DNA of 39,691 nt, taken from contig JAUILH010000022.1 in the NCBI GenBank assembly GCA_030433115.1, forward strand, positions 1 through 39,691, given 5' to 3'. The translations under genes and the position numbers were made by a program. Within the stretch, counting starts at the first letter, position 1, and every line of letters starts with the position of its first letter. The notes under the pieces were generated by a model, which made no database searches, was not told where the DNA came from, and was given only the letters and a program-made list of their open reading frames with translations. Positions 23,554 through 33,253 of the stretch are shown here, piece after piece. This DNA is from Bacteroidia bacterium (GTDB taxonomy: Bacteria > Bacteroidota > Bacteroidia > Flavobacteriales_D > JAUILH01).

Positions 23554-26487
23554 ATGCTTAGACTAGAGAAACTATATATCCTTTGTTGTTTTCTGGCAAC
23601 GACTTTCACAGGTTCAGATAATCTTTTCGCCCAAGGAGAACTACCTGTTTCAAAGGACTTAAAACTATACAGTGATAGTGCTGTTGGAACACTACCGTTT
23701 TCCCTTGATAACACAGATTATTTTGGTCGTTCCATGGTAACCCTTGGGGATATTGACGGTAATGGCTACATTGATATTGCTGTTGGCGCAATTGGTGACG
23801 ATGATTATTTAACAGATGCAGGTGCTGTTTATATTCTCTTGATGGATACTTTAGATAGTATTGGAAGTTATACTAAGATTCTTCCACCGTCAACAATTTC
23901 GGCTGGAGCTTACTTTGGAATTTCATTGGCCAATATGGGAGACATGGACGGCAATGGAGTGGACGACTTGTTGGTGGGGGCTTACAAGGATGAAAATAAC
24001 CCAAGCAATGATGTAGGTTCTGTGACTCTTTTATTAATGAATGACACTGCTGGTTACGATACCAGCATCAATACAATAAGAGGAGAAAACGGCTTAGGGA
24101 GCTACTCATGGATAAATGCCGGCGACGACTTTGGTTTTTCCGTAGCAAATATTGGAGATGTCGATGGGAATGGCGTAACGGATATGGCCGTTGGTATGCC
24201 TGGAGATGGTGCTTCTAATCCCGACCATGGAGCAATTCTTATCATGACTTTGGATACAGATTATTCTGTGATTAGTACTACACGATATGGCGACAATTGG
24301 TTTCCATCTGATAGCCTCCCTGCTCATGGCTGGTTTGGTGCTTCAATGACTAATATTGGAGACTTGGATGGGGATGGTTATGAAGACTTAGTTGTTGGGG
24401 CTCACAGACACAGAGGTTTAGGTACTCATGCATATAGTGGTGCTGTCTACACTGTCTTTCTTGACTCTGGAGGGACGATTAAAACGTATTTGAAGCATTC
24501 AATGCCTTTAGTTGATCGCATGAATTACATAAAGCAAGGTGAGTTTTTCGGGCGCAGTGTGAGTTACATAGGTGATATTAACAATGATGGTCTAAAAGAT
24601 GTCGCCATTGGTGGGGTGAACTATGATTATACAGGGGTTGAATTGTATAGTGGGGCCATATATATAGGCTCTTTTAATAGCGATGGAGCGATGGTTGCTC
24701 TTAGGAAGTATGGCAATCACAACTCAAAATTTCCAATCACTTTAGCAAACTCTACATATTTTGGAAGTTCTTGTATTGCCAATCCCAACAATTCAGATCA
24801 ACTTCTTGTGGGGGTTCACAACATTGACACGAGTAGTGGTGGTTTTTACCGATTCGAATACGAATTTCTGAATGAATCTATCCCGGGAACAGTAACATGG
24901 ATTAATAAAATACATGAGGTAAGTGGTTTTGCAAAAGGATCTACAAACATTAACCTAAATGGTTCAGATAACTTTGGTTACGAGACCTGTGCATTAGGTG
25001 ATATTGATGGAGATGGTAATGAAGACTTCATTGCGGGTGTTCCTTTTCGGGATGTAGGGTTTACCAATGCCGGAGCATTAGCCGTACTTTTCACAGGAGA
25101 TCAAGGTAGTATCAAAAAGTATCAATGGATTCATGATGGAAGCTTTCCGACTTCTCAACTAGGGGTGTCAGACTATTTTGGAATAGGCATGGACACTATT
25201 GGAGACTTTGATGGAAATGGTGTAGTTGATATTGCTATTGGGGCGCCAAGAGATGATGATGGGAGTGGATTTAGTGATGCTGGAGCAGTGTACCTAATCT
25301 ATTTGGATACCGCCGGAGGAACTTTAAGTGTAGATAGCACAAACAAGATCAGCGCTACACAAGGTGGCTTTACTGGTGGTTTGGGGTCGGCAGACTATTT
25401 TGGTGCAAGTATTGCCAATATAGGAGATTTGGACGGTGATGGTGTCACAGACTTGGCAGTGGGCGCATGGTTGGATGATGATGGAGGCACAGACAAAGGT
25501 GCGATCTATATTTTATTCATGAATTCTGATGGAACAGTCAGCAGTCATCAAAAAATTAGTGATACACAAGGAAATTTTACATCTACCTTGCCAGGCTATG
25601 CCAGATTGGGGGTAGATATAGATGGCATTGGAGACATGGACGGGGACGGGAATCCGGATATTGTAGCTGGGTATCGAGGAGGCACAGCAAACCCCGGAGG
25701 AATATTCATCCTTAACCTGAATAGTTCAGGCACGGTAAAAACAGAGACCTTAATCGATCAAACAGATATACCAGGAATACAGACCAATAGTTATTTTGGT
25801 GGCGGGGTGGCATCTATTCCGGACATTAATGGTGATGGTATTCCAGATCTAGCGATTGGAGCGCACTTGGATGATGCAGATGGTACTGGAGGAAATACAG
25901 GTGCGGTTTGGATTGTTTGTTTAGATTCCAGTAATGCGGTTGTTGAAACTCAAAAAATTAATGCAGTCAATGGGCGCTTCAATGGTCCTATGAAACTAAG
26001 TGATTTTCTTGGATTTGGTTTATCCCATATTGGTGACATCAACAAAGATGGTTTCCCGGATTTGGCGGTTGGGGCATTTTATGATTCGGAATCAGTATCT
26101 AGAGCTGGTGCGGTTTGGACAATGAGTATTTATGCCAAACCACCTGAAGCTGAAGTGGTGTCCTACTTATCGCTCAATAAATATCCGAGCGGTCCTTTTA
26201 CACCTATGGAAGATGGAGATGTCCTTAATCTGGTCTTTAACGAAAACTATGATGTTGGAACTAGCCATAAGCTGGTATACAACGTTTATGATGAAGATCA
26301 TAATCTAGTAGCAGGAGTGGATGTAAGTGGCACTCAACTTGTGACCAATAGTCCGCTAACAACAGTTGAATATGGCTACAATGTCATTGAATTAGACTTT
26401 TCAAGTATGAGTTTGTCGGCGGGATACTACACACTTGAGGTATTAGACGCAAGGGACAATAAAAGCTACTTAAAATTCGAGAAGTAA
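23554..26487 (+). CDS. Secreted FG-GAP repeat (integrin-alpha-like) protein
   Basis: 977 aa. A signal peptide ends near FAQ|G (residue 27). Twelve FG-GAP/VCBS-type repeats follow, spaced about 60-80 residues, each with an FG-x-S turn and a calcium-loop motif like GDIDGNGxxDxxVGA (for example GDLDGDGVTDLAVGA). The sixth has lost the Asp-rich loop. Seven repeats close one beta-propeller, so twelve suggest two propellers. A roughly 110-residue C-terminal beta domain ends in LSAGYYTLEVLDARDNKSYLKFEK-like strands resembling type IX secretion C-terminal domains, though the usual Asn-Pro start is absent. It lies in the same operon as the SpvB-like and RHS genes. Propeller repeats of this type also form part of Tc-toxin B subunits. 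Confidence 0.92.
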   Translation: MLRLEKLYILCCFLATTFTGSDNLFAQGELPVSKDLKLYSDSAVGTLPFSLDNTDYFGRSMVTLGDIDGNGYIDIAVGAIGDDDYLTDAGAVYILLMDTLDSIGSYTKILPPSTISAGAYFGISLANMGDMDGNGVDDLLVGAYKDENNPSNDVGSVTLLLMNDTAGYDTSINTIRGENGLGSYSWINAGDDFGFSVANIGDVDGNGVTDMAVGMPGDGASNPDHGAILIMTLDTDYSVISTTRYGDNWFPSDSLPAHGWFGASMTNIGDLDGDGYEDLVVGAHRHRGLGTHAYSGAVYTVFLDSGGTIKTYLKHSMPLVDRMNYIKQGEFFGRSVSYIGDINNDGLKDVAIGGVNYDYTGVELYSGAIYIGSFNSDGAMVALRKYGNHNSKFPITLANSTYFGSSCIANPNNSDQLLVGVHNIDTSSGGFYRFEYEFLNESIPGTVTWINKIHEVSGFAKGSTNINLNGSDNFGYETCALGDIDGDGNEDFIAGVPFRDVGFTNAGALAVLFTGDQGSIKKYQWIHDGSFPTSQLGVSDYFGIGMDTIGDFDGNGVVDIAIGAPRDDDGSGFSDAGAVYLIYLDTAGGTLSVDSTNKISATQGGFTGGLGSADYFGASIANIGDLDGDGVTDLAVGAWLDDDGGTDKGAIYILFMNSDGTVSSHQKISDTQGNFTSTLPGYARLGVDIDGIGDMDGDGNPDIVAGYRGGTANPGGIFILNLNSSGTVKTETLIDQTDIPGIQTNSYFGGGVASIPDINGDGIPDLAIGAHLDDADGTGGNTGAVWIVCLDSSNAVVETQKINAVNGRFNGPMKLSDFLGFGLSHIGDINKDGFPDLAVGAFYDSESVSRAGAVWTMSIYAKPPEAEVVSYLSLNKYPSGPFTPMEDGDVLNLVFNENYDVGTSHKLVYNVYDEDHNLVAGVDVSGTQLVTNSPLTTVEYGYNVIELDFSSMSLSAGYYTLEVLDARDNKSYLKFEK

Positions 26488-26488
26488 A

Positions 26489-27091
26489 TTGAATAGATCA
26501 GTGTTCATATTGCTTTTTTGCTGTGTCGCTTTATCGGTAGTTTCTTGTGCTAAAGATGAACTGCCTCCAAAAGAATATGCTCAATTTGTTGAGTCGAAAG
26601 AGAGTGGGTTAAGGGTTTCTGAGATGGTAGGTAGGCTTAAGTTTGAGTTACAGTACAGACCGATTGACTATGTAATTGTAAATGAACACCGTCAAACAAG
26701 CATTTCAAAGGAAATCTACAATGAAATCAAGAAGGAAGTTGATGGCATGCTGTACTTCAATCTAAAAATTTCTCTTATCTCCGGAGAAGGGCAAAGAGAC
26801 CTATCAACCGACCCTAATTTGGAGTCGTTTGCTCAGTTTGCCCTGAGAAATCAGATTAAATTAAATGTAGGCGATAAATCAGTTTCTCCAAGCCTCTATC
26901 ATTATGAGTCTGGACAAGGTTTGAAACCGTACGGTACTGTTGTCCTCGGTTTTGAATCTCAACAGATAACAGAATCCGATCTGGTGATCATTATTGAGCA
27001 ATACCTGGAACAAATTCCGGTCAATGTGACCTTGACCATCAAACAAGAAGACCTTAAAAATATACCAAACTTAAAACTAAGTGGGAAATGA
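26489..27091 (+). CDS. Lipoprotein of the RHS operon, function unknown
   Basis: 200 aa from a TTG start (GTG four codons later is the alternative). The signal peptide ends in VVSC with Cys20 as lipid site. The mature part is mixed alpha/beta with no recognised domain: an IDYVIVNEHRQTSISKEIY segment near residues 60-78 and a repeated-looking strand pattern to VNVTLTIKQEDL near 180-190. It follows the FG-GAP stop after one base, and its own stop overlaps the ATG of the 2050-aa gene (ATGA), so translational coupling on both sides is likely. Its position suggests a membrane-anchored partner, chaperone or assembly factor for the large neighbours. Confidence 0.82.
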   Translation: MNRSVFILLFCCVALSVVSCAKDELPPKEYAQFVESKESGLRVSEMVGRLKFELQYRPIDYVIVNEHRQTSISKEIYNEIKKEVDGMLYFNLKISLISGEGQRDLSTDPNLESFAQFALRNQIKLNVGDKSVSPSLYHYESGQGLKPYGTVVLGFESQQITESDLVIIIEQYLEQIPVNVTLTIKQEDLKNIPNLKLSGK

Positions 27092-30000
27092 TTTTTGACA
27101 TTAAAAAAAGACGATTCAAGCTAACGGCCAAGGCATGTATTCTTAGCATTTTGTTTCAGGTGGGAATGCCAAACACTGGCTTTTCCCAGAGCTCTGGTTC
27201 TAGTCAAACAGAAACCTTTGGAGGGAGCGGATCAAGCAACATGGTGGATTTGTTCACCGGAGATTTTTCCTACTCCATTCCATTGATGGACGTTGATGGT
27301 TTCCCAATAGTATTGCAATATAACGGCAATGTATCTATGAACCAGGAAGCGTCTTGGGTGGGGTTAGGATGGAGTTTAAACCCTGGCGCCATCAACAGAG
27401 AAATGAGAGGTTTGCCAGATGATTTTGATGGGGATGTGGTGACCAGGACGTTGGGAACAAAGGAGGATAAAACTAAGGGACTTTTGCCAAGTGCCAATAA
27501 TGCTAAGAATATTGGTTCAGGCCTTCAATATAGTCCACCTTTTACGAATCTTGGCTTGTTTTCAGTGGGAGGAGGTTTTGAGCAAAAAGGAGGATATTTT
27601 AAGAATACCTATTATGGTGTTGGGAGCAATTATCAATTCATTCCAAGTGCAAATATTTCGGTCGATATTTTCAAAGGAGCTTTGCGTTTAGGAGCAGGTG
27701 GTAATCTTGGTTTTGGGTTTAACTCTAGATCAGGAATTGGTTGGAGTAAAGGGGGGAATATATCCGCAGCGTTTAACAAAAATCCAGGAAAAATAAAATC
27801 TTTCGGGTTGGATGTATCTGCGTCAGTTAACACAACGAATTCAACTCGAGGGACCAAACAAAAATTCATTTCAAGTAGTATTGATCTGAGTGCTTCAATG
27901 TACGGTGCATCTATTAGTGGAGGAAGGAGCGTTTCTTTTGGAACTAAAACATACACACCGGTAATAAACTTTAGGACTACAGGGACTAGTAGTTTTAACC
28001 GTTTTGCTGCAGGATACTTTGGTGGATTTCTGGCAACACCAGGTACCTTTTGGATTTACGGATTGACTGAGTTTTACAACTCCAATTTTCAAACCAGCAG
28101 TGAAACTCAAAGCAACAAAGCATATGGATATAATAACCTAGAAAAAGGAATTGAGTCCAATGAATCGCTTTTAGACTTTAACAGAGAAAATCAAGGTAAA
28201 GTGAGTACGGCTATGAAGGTACTCCCAGTCACTAACTTAACCTACGATTTATTCTCCATGTCAGGAGCAGGAGCTTCCGGTCAATTTAGGTCTCATAGAA
28301 ACGATATTGGAACTGTAGCGAATGCAAGTAATATATCTCTTATGACTGGAGCTAATACTGCTGTTGAAGCAGGAGCAGGAGTGCGTCCTTTTCCTCCACC
28401 TCTTCTTCCTATTCCAACCTTTAAGTTCAGTAATTCATTGGGAACCCATAGCGCGAACTCACAATCCAATCCATGGGGTAACGTAACTTATAATGCAGCT
28501 TCCAGCAGCTTATCCTTCAAAGATGTTTACGCAGAAGATGCAGAAAACGAAACCTATTTTTACAAACAGACTGGAGAGTTAATCCCTTTTAATAGCAGTT
28601 TTTTTGATCAGTATGGAGGTGATGAGGCGGTGAAGTTAAGTCTTTATAATGACTATGGAGATGCAGAAATAGCCAGTTACAATAATGTGGGAAATGTTCA
28701 AGTGACGTTTCCTGGGAATATAAATGGTAATAGCTATTCGCTTCCGTCTCAAAACTATCAATCTGGCAAACAAAATAGAAACACCTTAATATCGGAATTC
28801 TCAGCCAAGGAATCTTCAGAATGTCTGGGGTTTGAGTCAGACATTATCTCTTACAATAAAAACGCTGATTCGGAAATAGGCTTGCCAACATTGATGACGA
28901 ACTATGATGATGGTAGAACCACTGATGTCAAAAAAGATCATCATATCAGCGAATTTCAGGTGACCAAACCTAGCGGTGAAAGGTGTATTTATAATATCCC
29001 CGTATACACAGTTAAAGAAAAGCAAGTGACCTATAATGCCACTGGAAATACCACAGATTATACAAATGGCCTGGTTGCACTTCAAACGGACGATAACACA
29101 ACGAACAACACCAATGGTCGCGACAACTTGTATAATGCTACAGAGATTCCTGGTTATGCCCATTCTTTTTTGATGAGGGCTATGTTGTCTCATGATTACA
29201 ATGACAGAACGGGTAACGGCTTGTCAGAGGACGACTATGGATCGTACATCAAATTTAACTACACCCAAGAGTTTGGTGAGAGCAATCCATTCAAGTGGAA
29301 AACACCTTATAATGATAATACAGGTATGACAAGCCCTGCACCGGCTCAGGCAAACTATCAAGACATCAACAAGAGTTATGATGATGATGAGATGGGACAA
29401 TATGTTTATGGAGAGAAAGAGATGTATTACGTCAATTCCATCGAAGGAAAGAATTATATAGCAATCTTTTACACCGAAGACCGACAAGATTTGGTTTCGG
29501 TGAGCAATGAAGGCGGACAGTTTACCAGCGCAAATGATAGGGGACAACTATTGGATAAAATTGTGCTCTACAACAAGGAAGACCTTAAAACCAATGGAGA
29601 AGACGCAGAACCCATTCAAACGGTTCATTTTGTTTATGACTACTCTTTGTGCAAAGATTATTATGGAAATGTAAATGCGGGAAGTGGAAGTGATAACAGT
29701 GGTAAACTAACCTTAAAAGAGGTTTATTTTACTTATTCTTCAAGCAAAAAAGGAAGGCTTACACCATATGAGTTTGTCTATGGTGGCTCAAACCCAAACT
29801 TTAACCCAGGAAAAGTAGATCGTTGGGGCGTATATCACGATGAAACGGTATACAGTTTATCAGCATTAAACAATACAGATTTCCCTTATTCGGAACAAAA
29901 TCAGTCTAACAGGGATGATGCATCTGCAGCATGGTCAATAACAAAGATAAAGCTGCCCTCAGGAGGAGAAATAGACATTACTTATGAGTCTGATGATTAC

Positions 30001-33000
30001 GCCTACACCCAAAATCAAGTAGCCATGGAAATGTTCCCAATACGATCTATGAGCAGTGAGAATGAGGAAACAGATATTAATGACCCTCAAAACGATGACA
30101 ATGTATTTAGACCACTTAACAAGAGGAAGAAGCCACATGATATTATATATATTGATTTAAAGTCTGCCTATTCATCCGCTGCAAATCATACTGAAGCGGT
30201 CAATAGTTTTTATAATGATTATCTCAAAGAAATCGTCGAAAAACAAAAAGGGTACATCTTTCATAAAACTAAGTTTGAAACCAAATTTGACAATGGTGAT
30301 TACGAATATGTACAAGGCTTTGTCAAATATAAAAGCCACGGGATTGTTGATGATGGCACATATGACATAGGCTGGATTCAAATAGAAACAGAAGATGTGA
30401 GCGATGAATCGGGAAATTATCAGGTCAACCCTATTATGAAACAAGCATGGCAGCATTTGCGATTGAATGTACCCTATGCTTTATATCCTCCCAATAATAT
30501 TGGCGCGAATGGTTTAGATTGGTCAACATTGTTCAATGGCTTAAATAGAGCGCTCAATAATAAAGCATTTGCTTTGAGATTTCAGCAAGGACAATCTTTT
30601 TTAAGACTGAATACACCGGATAGAAAAAAGTTGGGTGGGGGAAATCGAGTAAAAATGATCACGTCTAACGATTCGTGGAACGACATGACCTCAGATGCTG
30701 ACTTTGAATATGGTCAGGAGTATTTCTACACCAATGAGTCTGGTGAGAGTAATGGTGTCGCAGCATATGAACCTACAATTGGAAATGAAATCAATCCGCT
30801 CAGACAACCAGTTGAATACACCATAAAAAACGAAAAAATGCCAGATGACCAGCTCTATCACATAGGGCCTTTTGGTGAGAGTTTTTATGAAGCCCCAACA
30901 ATCGGATACTCCGGTGTAAAAGTCAGAAACTTAGAACGCAAGGATGGTTTGGGTGCTAAAAATGTCACCAGAACAGCTACTGGATGGACAGTGCACGAGT
31001 ACTATACAAGTAAGGATTTTCCAACCATCGTGGAACGAACAGGGCTTGAAATGGAACGATTGGAGGTAGAACCAAACGTATTGCAAGCATTAACTGGAGG
31101 AGAAGAAATAGACTTGATGGGGGCAAGCCAAGGGTTTTCTATTTCTAAGAATGACATGCATGGGAAAATGAAAATGGTCACATCTTTTAATGAAGCCGGA
31201 TTTGAAACATCTTCAGTTTTGTATGACTATCAGGATGTTAATGAAACATCAAAAACCATTGATAAGTCTGGTACTATCTCAGAAAAATTGATAGGTAAAG
31301 ATATTGATATTGTGGTTGATGCGCAGCAAACAAACACTTTGTCTCAGACAGAAGCTTTTAGCTTTTTTGCTCAGTACGCTGGCTCGGGAATTCCTTCTTT
31401 TGGGGGAGGGGTCAATATGGCGACAGTTAAGGAGGGCTACGTTTTGTGTGGCGTTACTAAAGTCATACATAACTACGCAGTCTTAGACAAAGTAGTTACC
31501 CGACACTTGGGGTCAGAAGTGACCCAAAGAAACTTGGCTTTTGATGCCGTAACAGGAAATGTACTGGTAAGTTCATCTACCAATGAATACAACAAAGAAG
31601 TATACAGTACAGCCTTCCCATCTCATTGGTATTACCCCGGAATGTCTAACGCATGTGAGACTTACAACAATCATTTAGACGGGAATTTTATTGCCACCAG
31701 TGGAGAAGTCGACCTCACTGGAACTGGTTATCAGGTGGAAGACCTCTTTTATCCTGGCGATGAAATTATAACGGAAGATCCGGAGGGGAGTCCGGTTACA
31801 TGTATGAAAGCATGGGTGCTGTCAATTGATGATGTTAGTAACACGATGATCTTAATTGATGAAGATGGCACTCCTTTGAGCTATCCCAGCGGAATAAATG
31901 GGTTGCGTGTGGTTCGTTCAGGACACAGAAACCAGCAAATGATTCCTATGTCGTCTTTTGCGTCTTTAGATGATCCAAGGGGTTCAACGGACATAGAAAT
32001 TCCCAATGATGTATTAAACGCAAGCGCTGTGACCTTCTCTCAAAATTGGAGCATTTTGGGTGCAGTTGAAGATGATTGTGGTAATACACCGTCCACGTGC
32101 CTGTCAGAAGATGGAGATATAGTCAACCCATATTTAAATGGTTTACTTGGCAACTGGCGTATGAGAAAAAGCTTTGTTTATCAGGTTGACAGAGAGGAAA
32201 ACGCAACGGCTTCAGCAGTTGATTTGAGAACAGGTGGAACCTATGATGACTTTATCTCATTTTATGAATACAATTCAACTAACTCTGCCTGGTATACGGT
32301 CAATAGCGCCGATCACCCAAGCCACAGTGCCACAGATTTTGAGAATTGGTTGCTTGTCAACACAGTTGAAAATTATGATGACAATGGATCGGCCATTGAA
32401 GCTACTGATGTTATTGACAGGCACTCAGCAGTATTATATGGCTATCATAATAACAGTAGAACGGTACCTGTGGCGGTTGCCGATAATGCACAACCACGTG
32501 ACTTGGCGTATGATGGTTTTGAGGATTATACATACTTTGACCACAATATCAATGGAGCTACTTGTCGTGCTGCCGGGCACTTAGACTTTGTGGACGCCAT
32601 TGGAGGAACTGTAACCATTGCCTCAGAAACTTATCACACAGGAAGACACTGCTTAAGACTTGAACCAGGTGATGAAGCATCTGTGTCAAGGTCAAGGTCG
32701 CTTTGTGCAACGATTGACCCATATACTTCTAGTGGTTATGAAGTACAGTGTGATCAATTGCTAGATAGATTTTATCCAACTGGAGGTGAGTATGTGATTT
32801 CGGTATGGGTAAAAATAGAAGCCATTACACCAACATCTGAAAAAGTGGTGCCAAAAATTGAAATCACATCTACACCAAGCATAGGTAGTCCAACCACGGT
32901 TCAAATTACAAGTTTGGGCAAAGAGGTAATAGAAGGGTGGCAAAAATTGGAAGGAGTTGTTTCTCTTTCTGGCATGCCTGGTTGCATTGAAATCAGTTTG

Positions 33001-33240
33001 CAAAACAATAGCTCAAATCATCTAATATACTATGATGATTTTAGGGTGCATCCGTTTAACTCAACGATGGTCAGTCACGTCTATGATCCATTATCTCTCA
33101 GGAAATGGGCGGATTTGAATGATTACAATTTCGGAACCATCTATGAATACAATGAGCAGGGATTATTGGTTCGAGTCAAACAGGAAACCATAGAAGGAAT
33201 CAAAACAATCAGCGAGAGCCGTTCAGGTTTAATCAAATAA
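27088..33240 (+). CDS. Giant secreted protein with SpvB-like N-terminus
   Basis: 2050 aa with a signal peptide (cleavage near FSQ|S, residue 34). Residues about 50-115 read DLFTGDFSYSIPLMDVDGFP, then LQYNGN, WVGLGWSLNPGAINR and GLPDD. This layout (GxxSxSIP, LSYxS, FGLGWSL, IxR, GxP) is that of the SpvB domain heading Salmonella SpvB and Tc-toxin B subunits. A later KIKLPSGGEIDITYESDDYA segment (about 951-970) resembles the TcdB middle region. The C-terminus has YD-like units (VYDPLSLRKWADLNDYN, TIYEYNEQGLLVRVKQE). Such proteins are common upstream of RHS genes in Flavobacteriales. It overlaps the lipoprotein gene by 4 bp; the RHS gene follows after 13 bp. Confidence 0.88.
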   Translation: MIFDIKKRRFKLTAKACILSILFQVGMPNTGFSQSSGSSQTETFGGSGSSNMVDLFTGDFSYSIPLMDVDGFPIVLQYNGNVSMNQEASWVGLGWSLNPGAINREMRGLPDDFDGDVVTRTLGTKEDKTKGLLPSANNAKNIGSGLQYSPPFTNLGLFSVGGGFEQKGGYFKNTYYGVGSNYQFIPSANISVDIFKGALRLGAGGNLGFGFNSRSGIGWSKGGNISAAFNKNPGKIKSFGLDVSASVNTTNSTRGTKQKFISSSIDLSASMYGASISGGRSVSFGTKTYTPVINFRTTGTSSFNRFAAGYFGGFLATPGTFWIYGLTEFYNSNFQTSSETQSNKAYGYNNLEKGIESNESLLDFNRENQGKVSTAMKVLPVTNLTYDLFSMSGAGASGQFRSHRNDIGTVANASNISLMTGANTAVEAGAGVRPFPPPLLPIPTFKFSNSLGTHSANSQSNPWGNVTYNAASSSLSFKDVYAEDAENETYFYKQTGELIPFNSSFFDQYGGDEAVKLSLYNDYGDAEIASYNNVGNVQVTFPGNINGNSYSLPSQNYQSGKQNRNTLISEFSAKESSECLGFESDIISYNKNADSEIGLPTLMTNYDDGRTTDVKKDHHISEFQVTKPSGERCIYNIPVYTVKEKQVTYNATGNTTDYTNGLVALQTDDNTTNNTNGRDNLYNATEIPGYAHSFLMRAMLSHDYNDRTGNGLSEDDYGSYIKFNYTQEFGESNPFKWKTPYNDNTGMTSPAPAQANYQDINKSYDDDEMGQYVYGEKEMYYVNSIEGKNYIAIFYTEDRQDLVSVSNEGGQFTSANDRGQLLDKIVLYNKEDLKTNGEDAEPIQTVHFVYDYSLCKDYYGNVNAGSGSDNSGKLTLKEVYFTYSSSKKGRLTPYEFVYGGSNPNFNPGKVDRWGVYHDETVYSLSALNNTDFPYSEQNQSNRDDASAAWSITKIKLPSGGEIDITYESDDYAYTQNQVAMEMFPIRSMSSENEETDINDPQNDDNVFRPLNKRKKPHDIIYIDLKSAYSSAANHTEAVNSFYNDYLKEIVEKQKGYIFHKTKFETKFDNGDYEYVQGFVKYKSHGIVDDGTYDIGWIQIETEDVSDESGNYQVNPIMKQAWQHLRLNVPYALYPPNNIGANGLDWSTLFNGLNRALNNKAFALRFQQGQSFLRLNTPDRKKLGGGNRVKMITSNDSWNDMTSDADFEYGQEYFYTNESGESNGVAAYEPTIGNEINPLRQPVEYTIKNEKMPDDQLYHIGPFGESFYEAPTIGYSGVKVRNLERKDGLGAKNVTRTATGWTVHEYYTSKDFPTIVERTGLEMERLEVEPNVLQALTGGEEIDLMGASQGFSISKNDMHGKMKMVTSFNEAGFETSSVLYDYQDVNETSKTIDKSGTISEKLIGKDIDIVVDAQQTNTLSQTEAFSFFAQYAGSGIPSFGGGVNMATVKEGYVLCGVTKVIHNYAVLDKVVTRHLGSEVTQRNLAFDAVTGNVLVSSSTNEYNKEVYSTAFPSHWYYPGMSNACETYNNHLDGNFIATSGEVDLTGTGYQVEDLFYPGDEIITEDPEGSPVTCMKAWVLSIDDVSNTMILIDEDGTPLSYPSGINGLRVVRSGHRNQQMIPMSSFASLDDPRGSTDIEIPNDVLNASAVTFSQNWSILGAVEDDCGNTPSTCLSEDGDIVNPYLNGLLGNWRMRKSFVYQVDREENATASAVDLRTGGTYDDFISFYEYNSTNSAWYTVNSADHPSHSATDFENWLLVNTVENYDDNGSAIEATDVIDRHSAVLYGYHNNSRTVPVAVADNAQPRDLAYDGFEDYTYFDHNINGATCRAAGHLDFVDAIGGTVTIASETYHTGRHCLRLEPGDEASVSRSRSLCATIDPYTSSGYEVQCDQLLDRFYPTGGEYVISVWVKIEAITPTSEKVVPKIEITSTPSIGSPTTVQITSLGKEVIEGWQKLEGVVSLSGMPGCIEISLQNNSSNHLIYYDDFRVHPFNSTMVSHVYDPLSLRKWADLNDYNFGTIYEYNEQGLLVRVKQETIEGIKTISESRSGLIK

Positions 33241-33253
33241 GCACAGAGAAAAC

